Source: Brachionus manjavacas | Lineage: Eukaryota > Rotifera > Eurotatoria > Ploima > Brachionidae | Length of the DNA: 64,000 bases | Assembly (NCBI GenBank): GCA_019054805.1 | Contig: JAHQIY010000001.1 | Location: 9,810,501-9,874,500, forward strand | Direction: 5' to 3' | Part shown: in pieces, positions 56,218-64,000 of the stretch | Position numbering within the stretch: the stretch's first letter is position 1 | Layout of the letters: every line of letters begins with the position of its first letter | Notes under the pieces: model-generated | The model's database searches: none | Seen by the model: only the letters and a program-made list of their open reading frames with translations | What the model was told of the DNA's origin: nothing | Position numbers and translations under genes: made by a program

Positions 56218-56945
56218 TAGATATTTTACATATATATTATTTTAATAAAAATTATAGAACAGATGTGATTCAGAGGTAAAGGTGTACTAGGTGGTATTTT
56301 TCTTTTATTAAACCATAGAAAAACTAGATTTTTTAATTGTCTTAATTAATTGGACCTATAAAATACTGAGTTGTATAAAATTCACAAGTCAAGTGCAAGT
56401 CAGGACTTTGACTTGTTTCAAAAATATAAAAAATACAAGTATTAATTTTTTTATATCTTGATTTTTTATATTTTTTAAATGTTTTTAATATTTTTTAAAA
56501 TGTTTAATTTATTAAATAAATTCACTTAAGAAGATTATGACAATTATAAAAGTTGTTAAAAAATCATGTTTCAATATTTACATTGAAAAAGAAATTAAAA
56601 AAAATAATTTTATTTTCTACTGTATAAAAAATTTCAATACTTATAATTATTTTTTAAATTTAATTCTATTCTTAAAATAAGTAAAAACCTTGACTTGTTT
56701 TCTTCTAAATTTTTGAAACAAGTCAAAGCCAAAGCTTGTTATTTTTGAAAAATATATTTTCAAGTCCAACTCATACTTTGAATTGTTAAGACTTGTTTTT
56801 TTGGACTTTTATACAAGTCTGATTAAATATTTGTAAAAAAATTAGATAAAATTTGGTCAATTAAAACATATTTTTTTAACTTGTTACAATTTTAATAAAT
56901 CTTTTTTGAACACCCGTTACTATATTATAACAAAATTAAAATCTT
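56218..56945. repeat. Right paralogous flank, copy 2
   Basis: Matches 44344-44575 in the same orientation: aggtaaaggtgtactaggtg, the exact string accatagaaaaactagattt, then, after the inserted element at about 56351-56819, taaatatttgtaaaaaaatt and gaacacccgtta. It runs towards the truncated ISWI copy at 57121. Confidence 0.75.
56351..56819. mobile_element. Small MITE with CAAGTC/GACTTG subterminal repeats
   Basis: This block is absent from the paralogous copy at 44450-44466, which acts as an empty site. Its ends are inverted: gagttgtataaaattcacaa (from 56368) against the complement of the right end (gacttgtataaaagtccaaa, from 56819). CAAGTC or GACTTG occurs about ten times, clustered near both ends. 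No open frame. It was therefore inserted after the two flanks separated. Confidence 0.75.
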
Positions 56946-57120
56946 ATGAAACAAAGAATTCCATAAAAAAAAGTCTTGAGAAAATAAAAAAGCAAGTTCA
57001 GTCTTGTCAAAAAAAAAAAATATTATAAACTTGAAATTGGGTAAATAATTTTCCAGATTTTAAACATTTTACATTTTTTTTTAATTTTTTATAAACAAAA
57101 AGTCTGATAATAAAGTTAGC

Positions 57121-59006
57121 TAAATTGGCCAAAAAATGGAAAAAATACTGGAAAAAATCGAAAAACTAAAGGCGCTGAGCGAGCCACAGATGAAAAAAAG
57201 CCTGAAAAGATCAGGCGATGAGCTCAACACTTGCAAAGATAACAATCGGCATCGCATGACCCAAGAAGACGAAGACGAAGAGCTGATGGCCGAAGCCAAA
57301 GAATTCGAAGACGAACAAGAAATAATAACACACTTTAGCTCGTCGCCTTGGTACATTAAAAACGGAGAAATGCGAGACTATCAAGTGAGAGGTCTCAACT
57401 GGATGATTTCGTTGTATATGAGCGGTCTGAATGGGATTCTTGCGGACGAAATGGGCCTGGGCAAGACACTGCAAACAATTTCACTAGTTGGCTACATGAA
57501 ACACTTTCACAACAAGGCGCGTCCACACATAGTCATTACGCCCAAGTCAACTCTTCAAAATTGGGTGAACGAGTTCAACAAATGGTGTCCGAGTTTGACA
57601 GTTGTTTGTCTGAAGGGCAATGCGGACGAGCGGCACGAATTTATCAAGAACACTTTGAGCGATGAGAGCAAGTGGGAGGTGGTGATTACCACGTACGAAA
57701 TGGTCATTATAGAAAAGTCGGCATTGAAAAAATCAACTGGAAGTATGTGATTATTGACGAGGCGCACAGAATCAAAAACGACGAGTCCAAATTGGCAGTT
57801 ACTGTGCGTCAATTGTCCTCTCAAAATCGTCTCTTGATCACTGGCACGCCACTGCAGAACAATTTGCACGAGTTGTGGGCTCTGCTCAACTTTTTGGTGC
57901 CGAGCATATTTTCATCGGATGACGAGTTCACAGAACTGTTCGACATGGACAAGTGTTTGGACAAAGACGAAACTCTAGTGACCAAATTGCACCAAGTGTT
58001 GAAACCGTTTTTGCTCAGACGCCTAAAGTCAGATGTGGAAAAGCGACTGCCGCCCAAAATAGAGACCAAACTGTACGTGGGCTTGTCGGCCATTCAGAGA
58101 CAATTGTACACAAAAATACTGCTCAAAGACTTTGACTTGTTGAACGCGGGCCCCGGCAAATCGGACAAAGTGCGTCTGATGAACACCATAATGCAGTTGA
58201 GAAAAGTGTGCAATCATCCGTATTTGTTTGACGGCGTGGAGCCCGGTCCGCCCTACACTACCGATCAGCATTTGGTTGACTCGTGCGGAAAACTGGTCCT
58301 TTTGGACAAACTTTTGACCCGCCTTAAACAACAAGGACACCGAGTGCTGCTATTCACCCAAATGACCAAAGTGTTGGACATTTTAGAAGACTATTGCTTG
58401 TGGAAAGGCCACGACTACTGTCGATTGGACGGCAATACTGACCACGAAATTCGCACCCAATCCATAGCTGCATTCAATGCGCCACACTCCACAAAATTCA
58501 TCTACATGCTGAGCACTAGGGCTGGCGGTCTCGGCATCAATTTGATGACCGCAGACACCGTCATCATTTACGATTCGGACTGGAATCCGCAATCGGACCT
58601 GCAGGCCATGGACAGAGCTCACCGCATCGGTCAAACAAAAACGGTGCGTGTTTTCAGACTCATCACTGACAACACTGTCGAGGAGCGCATCATTTATCGA
58701 GCAGAGACCAAACTGCGACTTGACCATGTGGTCATTCAGCAAGGAAGACTTAGCGATTCGGCAAACAAACTGGACAAAGATCAAATGTTGAGCATGATCC
58801 GGCACGGAGCCAATTATGTTTTCTCGTCAAAGGAGTCGGACATAACAGACAAGGAAATAGACGACATATTGGCCGAGGGACACAAGCGAACCGAGGAAAT
58901 GAAAAAAAAGCTCGAACAACTTGGCGAAAGTCAATTGAGAAAGTTTACCATTGACAATGAAGAAGAGGCGGCAGACAACAGCAAAAAACTTATTGATTAT
59001 ATTTAA
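57121..59006 (+). pseudogene. Truncated, frameshifted second copy of ISWI
   Basis: From 57121 (15 bp before the ATG at 57136) to 58984 it is almost identical to the first 616 codons of the ISWI gene at 44901-47957. It then breaks inside the Asn-Ser-Lys codons (AGC AA) and runs into unrelated AT-rich sequence with a stop at 59004-59006. The whole ATPase is covered; HAND, SANT, SLIDE and the tail are absent. A run of seven A in the intact gene (codons 198-200) has six A here (about 57727-57732), so the frame ends at 57750 and resumes in another frame from 57731 on. The substitutions I could detect between the copies (for example at codons near Pro in TGTPLQ, Asp in KSDVEK and Arg in LTRLKQ) are silent. 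If the missing A is a sequencing error, this would be a 620-residue ATPase-only protein. Confidence 0.9.
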
Positions 59007-60508
59007 TTTTGAATTAATACAAAATTTTTTGTGAAAATTTGCAAAATTATTTATTTATTTAATTCAAATTAACCCCCATCAGGAGAAGTAAAGTAAAAAT
59101 AAAATTAGTTTTGCATAAAAAAAATAAAATGTAAAATTAAATAAAAATAAAAAATAAATAAAAATAGAAGAAAATGTATAGTTATTTATAGAATCAAATC
59201 AAATTAGTTTTATAGCTTTTTATATTACAGAATGATTTAGCAAATAACCTATTTTGATCCATCTATTTTAATTTTATAGTCAATAGATTATTGATTTTTA
59301 TCTTTTTAAATTTTTAAACTTATCCCAAGTATAACTTTTAATTGTTGTTTATTTAACCTAATAACCAAAAATCTTTTTAAATAAAAATTTTAAATATTAT
59401 AAATGTAAACTGACTTTTGGAGACCTTAAATAAAATCGATAATTTTTTTTCATTCGAATTATTTGATAGATTTATTAAATTAAAGCCTTCGATAAGCTGA
59501 TCAAACAATTTTATTAACTTATCGACTTATTTTTTCGAAAACAATAATTTTTTATAAAAATTTAATCAATATCTTTGGGTTTTTTACAAATTTTCGGTAA
59601 TTAAACTATAATTTTAGCAATAATATTTAGGTGATCTATATATTTATTTTTTTTTGAATCAAGAAATTAATGAGATCTAATTTTTTTAATAATCTGAATT
59701 CTAAATTAGCATAGAGAAAAAAATGTCTTTGTAATTAGTATTCATGGCGACCGACATAGTCTCAGACAGAATTTTTAAAATTTTCAATAAATCGAAATCA
59801 AACATTTTAAATTAGTCAAAAATAATCTAAATAAAATTTAGCCTTAATTTTTTAGTCTATTAAAAATTATTGATTTTTCTGATGCAGCACTTGTGGCTCT
59901 GCTGTTCTTGAACTATTTCAAATCAGCGACTTAAATCCTTTCATGTTTTAAAAACTAGTTTACTGTCATGCATGCAAATCGCAACCACTTGCAATCACCT
60001 AGTTTCAATTTATTTTTACATTTCAAAAGGTCTCCACTAAGCCTTACAAATTATGAACATAGAATCCGCAATTTACTCTTTTTTTTCGCAATAAAAATGC
60101 TGTATAGGTAAGATTTTTAGGTCATTGGACTTTCATTTGGCTCACTATATATAAAAACTGTCTAGACTTGATTATTATATTTATTTGCAATTTTTTTTAT
60201 AAAAATATTATTTTTTAGATTAGTGTGCATATTTGGTTGATTTTCATATTGATATAGCTCTCTTAAATTGCTCTAAAGATTGGACAATTAAAAATTTGTA
60301 ACACAAATTCAACTCGCTCACAAATTACATTTATTCAAATTTTTTAGATTAGCTGTTCGATATTTTTCGTGTCGGTAAATAATAGAATACTTTTTGCATA
60401 CTGATCCGAAACGAGTTAATTTAAGAGAAGGCATTTGAATAAAATCTTGTTTTATTTTTTGAGTTTTGTATTTTTTGTTTTTTACTACCGAATTAAATTG
60501 ATAAAAAA
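59007..60508. other. AT-rich intergenic stretch
   Basis: No gene or clear repeat between the ISWI copy and the membrane-protein gene. The promoter of the latter should lie in the last few hundred bases; no motif called. Confidence 0.5.
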
Positions 60509-61436
60509 ATGAATGGCTACACAGGTAGCAACGGATATGCTCAGTATAGTAATTTTGCTGGTTATAGGTACACCGGTTATAGCGGTAAGCCATGATTGAA
60601 ATAGCATTGCGGTTCTTTTTTTTTATTTAACAATATTTGATAAATAAATAAAGAATCTCTCTCTTTTTATTTTTGAAATTAATTTTTTAATTTTTTAAGT
60701 AAGTGGACTTGATGTATTTGTTTGGTAAGAGTGAAAAATTTAGAAATTAAAATTTAAATTAAAAAAAAGGGTACTTTTGACCGCCGGATCAATTGGCTTT
60801 CCAATGCTTGTTCTAACCATTTGCTGCATAAGACAAAGGTAAATTTTGGAAAAAAAATTTTGATCTAAAAAAAGTCTCTTTTAATTAAGAATGAAAAAGC
60901 GGTCTAAATCGCTGATTAATAGTGAGTCTGTACCCAGAATTGAAAAAATAAATCAGCAATCCAAGTTAGAAATGCTTGAAACAACTACAAATGAAAGATT
61001 TAACCATGTTCGATTTAATGAAGACTCGATTAAATCGAAAAAAGCTTCAAAATCAGATGACCAAAAGCTAAACACAATTATAAGTGACCCAAAAAATTTC
61101 AAGGATTTCAGAAATTTTAAACAAGTGAGTGAGAATTTAGTTCCTGGGAAAGGAACTCGAACAAATGAAGCAGTGGCAAATAATTATGTAAATCCCAATA
61201 ACCAATCTACACTTCCATCAATTTTACCATCTATTCCGGTTTACTCTGTGGCGGGATCGTATCGTGATGGTTCAAACAGCTCAGGTATTGATAACTCAAG
61301 TTTTAGAAGAGACGATTCACACGAAAATTTATACTCACATGTTCAAAATAAACAAAATTTTAATAATGGTCGCAATGATTATGATGATGACCAACCTGTT
61401 TACATGAACACAAATTTCAGTGGACAAATGATCTAA
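60509..61436 (+). CDS. Single-pass membrane protein, four exons, 238 aa, family not recognised
   Basis: Exons: 60509-60584, 60700-60724, 60770-60838, 60890-61436; 717 nt, all phases close. The protein starts MNGYTGSNGYAQYSNFAGYR: a 26-residue, Tyr/Gly-rich N-terminus without a cleavable signal. The second exon (25 nt) and third exon together encode the membrane segment, residues about 31-54 (VFVWVLLTAGSIGFPMLVLT then ICCI), followed by a basic stop-transfer cluster RQRMKKRSKS. This predicts a short outside N-terminus and a cytosolic tail of about 180 residues (type III topology). The tail is charged, Asn/Ser-rich and probably disordered, with Tyr residues in acidic surroundings near the end (NLYSHV, DDQPVYMN), candidates for phosphotyrosine or sorting motifs. 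The N-terminus and tail resemble small adaptor-type membrane proteins, but I cannot name a family. The phase-consistent joining of the small exons to a clean hydrophobic helix is the main support for the model. Confidence 0.75.
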
Positions 61437-62857
61437 TATCATGATGTTATTTGTTTAAGAGCTTGATCATTCCTTTTGTAAAAATCTATTACTTAGAGCT
61501 TTTCGTTTTTATTTTGTAAAGATTTTATTTTATTTCTCATCTGAGTATTATTGAAAGTTATCTAAATTAAAAAAATAGAATAAAAATTTTTTAATTTAAA
61601 AATTTAAATAATAGCTAGCTTAATTTTCAATACAAATGTTACATTCAAAACCTATCAGTCCAATATTTAAAAAAAAAAAAACAAAAGAATTACAAAAATG
61701 AATATAATTGTAACATTTTATTAGAATAAAACAGAAATTTGGAAAAAAAAACATTTTCTTGAAATAGAAAAACACCAACTGAGACTTAAAATGTGCTCAA
61801 ATAGCTTCAATTTAAACCACTATACCAAACTATTTTTTTTGAATTTTAAACAAATTTATAAATATTCTAAAAAGAATTGTTTAAAATCAAAAAAAATAAA
61901 AATGTGCAAAATAAGTGATTAGATTAATTGATTAATAACAGACAGAGTTTTTTTCATCTAATTTTGTCAAATATAGTTTCTACCAGGGTCTATATTGATG
62001 TTAGACTGATTTCACCCAGACATTTAGAATCTCGGGCCTCAATTGATAAAAAGCTTTTGCTTTCTGGCCATTCTCGTTTACTTTCGATATTGACAAAAAG
62101 TCTTCAATAGGTCTAGCATCAAGCAAATATGCACGGTTATCTATCTTGTCGACATGATCGATTGAATTTTCGATCATAAAATGCGATTGAGCTTCTGCTT
62201 AATGAGAGCTCACCAACTCGGGACAGCATATAAAATGTCTGTCTGAATAATATTAATTGATGAAGGGAAGCAATTTCCTGCTTAGAAATTCACCTTGATT
62301 AATTGCATTGCCATTTTCAACGATATATGACTCTGAGATTCCTTTTGCAAACACAGCAACTCAATCTAAAAGTTTTTTTTCGAGCTTTAACTTTTTATAA
62401 TATTCAAAGACTTATAGACAATGAAAACTTTGATTTTTTAAAGAGCTCTTTAAAAGTGAACAAAAACTTCAGAAGATAATACTTCACTTGATATTATCTT
62501 TATCAATGATAGTATCTCATTGATGGTTTCTTGAATAATAACTTCGCCCAGACCCCTGTTTCTTTTAGTATTTCTATTTCTTATCTTTTTAAAAAACAAA
62601 AAGAATCTAAAAAGGACCAAAAGAACAAAAATTAAAAAAAAAAGAACAAGAAAGAAATTGTAAGAACCGTTCAGTTATTTTCTCATTGTCTTTGTATGTA
62701 TTTAACACTAGCTGAATTATTATATCAAGTTATTCATTCTAAACAAAATCTGAGGATTTCAAATCTGAAGACAGATTTAAATCAAAAAACAAAATCGAAC
62801 AATTTGTTCCTAAAATTTCGAACTCACTCTGTTCTCTCTCTGTTTTTTTTTTAATAT
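61437..62857. other. 3' flank and AT-rich intergenic stretch
   Basis: No intact gene. One short coding-like fragment is listed at 62001-62220. Confidence 0.45.
62001..62220 (-). pseudogene. Short unrecognised coding-like fragment
   Basis: The minus strand reads about 58 residues from Met at 62177 (MIENSIDHVDKIDNRAYLL, then DARPIEDFLSISKVNENGQK and AFYQLRPEILNVWVKSV) to TAA at 62001. A few more in-frame residues lie upstream beyond one stop. The mix of residues and codons is unlike the A/T-run translations around it. No family recognised and no splice sites assigned. It could be an exon, a dead mobile-element piece or chance. Confidence 0.3.
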
Positions 62858-63032
62858 AACTATATTATATTAAAGATATTTTATATATTATATTAAAGAT
62901 ATAAAATATCTTTAATATAATATAGTTTTATTCTAATAAAATTATATTATATTAAAGATATTTTATAAAGAATATCTTAAATATAATATATTCTTTATAA
63001 AAAGATAAAGAATATATTATATTAAAGATATT
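62858..63032. repeat. Array of palindromic ATATTATATTAAAGATAT units
   Basis: The word tatattatattaaagatat occurs four times in direct orientation (about 62861, 62885, 62943, 63013) and twice inverted (about 62905-62923 and 62972-62990, the second with one change). Neighbouring direct and inverted units form near-perfect palindromes able to make cruciforms. No coding sequence. Confidence 0.75.
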
Positions 63033-64000
63033 TCAACTTGCAAAAAATAATCTGACAAACTATATAGTAATTTAAATTTATTAAAAAAGTTACTTTAAAT
63101 TTTATCTTTAATATTTTATTAATTAAACCAACAATTTTTGGTCGATTTAATGAAAAATAAAAAAAAACTAGTAGCAAGAATAACTAGCATAGTCCAATCT
63201 CTTAATACATCAAATATGTATTTGCTTTATTTTTAACCTTTGGATTCCCATTATGTTACTTATTGTTATGAACAATAGGGCATCTATTCTGTAATCTATT
63301 CTGTAATCTATTCGATTAAAAATTAAAAAGTTATTCCTAAGCAGCTATTGCGCTGTAAAGAAATCGAGCCAGCAGATATTATGGAAACATTCTGAAAATT
63401 TTAAGCAATAATTTGACATAAATAAATAAATTATTAGTGAAAATGTAGCATTTTATAAAAAACAATTCATTACAAATTTTATTTATTTCCGGTAAATTTT
63501 AATTTTTTACTTTAATATTTTCATCTGACGACTAATTAGATTGGCAGTAAATAATTAATAAATTGTAAGTATTAATAAAACACTGATCAATTAGTTACAT
63601 GCTATTTTACCAGAATTAAGCAAGTTGTGTAAATTTTGGAATGGTAAAGATGTGAATACCTTTTTTTTTAGTTGAATTATTAAAAAATATTTGAGTCGAG
63701 TCCAAAATTCTATTTAAATATATTGCAATTTGAAAATTAGATAACAATTAAAAGAAACAATGCTGCTAAAATGACGTTATTTCTTCTGCTAGCAATTTTT
63801 TTTTACATGCTTTAAAAATTATGTTTATGATAGCAAAATTTTTTCTTTTGATAGCAAAAATAAAAGTATAAAAAAATTAATAACTATTTCTATAAAATTT
63901 TATTCATATTAAAGTTGAAAAGGAAAATTAAAAAAATTAAGCTAAGTACCGACAAAAAATATAAAAATTTCATATGGAAATATCAATTTTTTTTTCGCTC
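63033..64000. other. AT-rich window end
   Basis: No gene, RNA or repeat that I can support. Confidence 0.45.

Noticed and set aside
60318..60593. 91-codon minus-strand frame overlapping exon 1 of the membrane-protein gene
   Set aside because: The plus-strand exon has a phase-consistent four-exon model with a membrane helix; the opposite frame has no support.
62858..63032. CRISPR-like array
   Set aside because: The units alternate in orientation, spacers are irregular and nearly absent, and the organism is eukaryotic.
1..64000. A dedicated new defence or biosynthetic gene system
   Set aside because: All recognised genes are separate housekeeping or signalling genes or mobile-element genes; no cluster of co-oriented unknown genes is present.

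Overview
This is a metazoan nuclear window: very AT-rich, with spliced genes, short GT-AG introns (several of about 45-60 bp), canonical animal orthologues and heavy transposon load. The best guess for the organism is a small invertebrate with an AT-rich genome, possibly a monogonont rotifer such as Brachionus. That is an inference from composition, intron size and the kind of mobile elements, not a proven identity.

Layout. 1-2.7 kb: a diverged local repeat and an intronless gene for a Ser/Asn-rich protein I do not recognise. 7.6-14.8 kb, minus strand: a ten-exon class II DYRK kinase (951 codons, all phases close), with a possible alternative first coding exon at 17.2-17.8 kb. 17.8-27.3 kb: an AT-rich desert with LINE remnants and hairpins. 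27.3-34.6 kb: a compact cluster of four housekeeping genes that I could reconstruct exon by exon: UBL3 (+), TM9SF1 (-), a PGRMC-type haem-binding membrane protein (+) and the exosome subunit EXOSC9/RRP45 (+). 35.7-36.3 kb: a broken SWIM zinc-finger gene. 36.7-44.3 kb: three decayed LINEs and a TIR element. 44.9-48.0 kb, minus strand: an intact, intronless ISWI/SMARCA5 remodeller. 48.3-56.9 kb: a transposon island (foldback element, Tc1-like, LINE, hAT inside a long-TIR element, a small MITE). 57.1-59.0 kb, plus strand: a second, nearly identical but truncated and frameshifted ISWI copy, in inverted orientation to the first. 60.5-61.4 kb: a four-exon gene for a single-pass membrane protein with a 25-nt exon.

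The ordinary genes are not a pathway. They cover signalling (DYRK), membrane-anchored ubiquitin-fold sorting (UBL3), Golgi/endosome membrane traffic (TM9SF1), haem/sterol-related membrane biology (PGRMC), RNA decay (EXOSC9) and chromatin remodelling (ISWI).

The observations most worth following are: (1) the inverted, recent ISWI duplication, whose only protein-level lesion in the shared part is a one-base loss in an A-run; (2) three independent LINE 3' ends that share the order hairpin, GTAGC, trinucleotide microsatellite; (3) several TA-flanked inverted-repeat elements with different tips but the same TTTACGTAAA-type internal motif; (4) two paralogous flanks that each received a different TIR element at nearly the same place; (5) a GC-AG intron and an alternative 5' exon in the DYRK gene. 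I saw no CRISPR array, operon, tRNA, rRNA or dedicated defence system.
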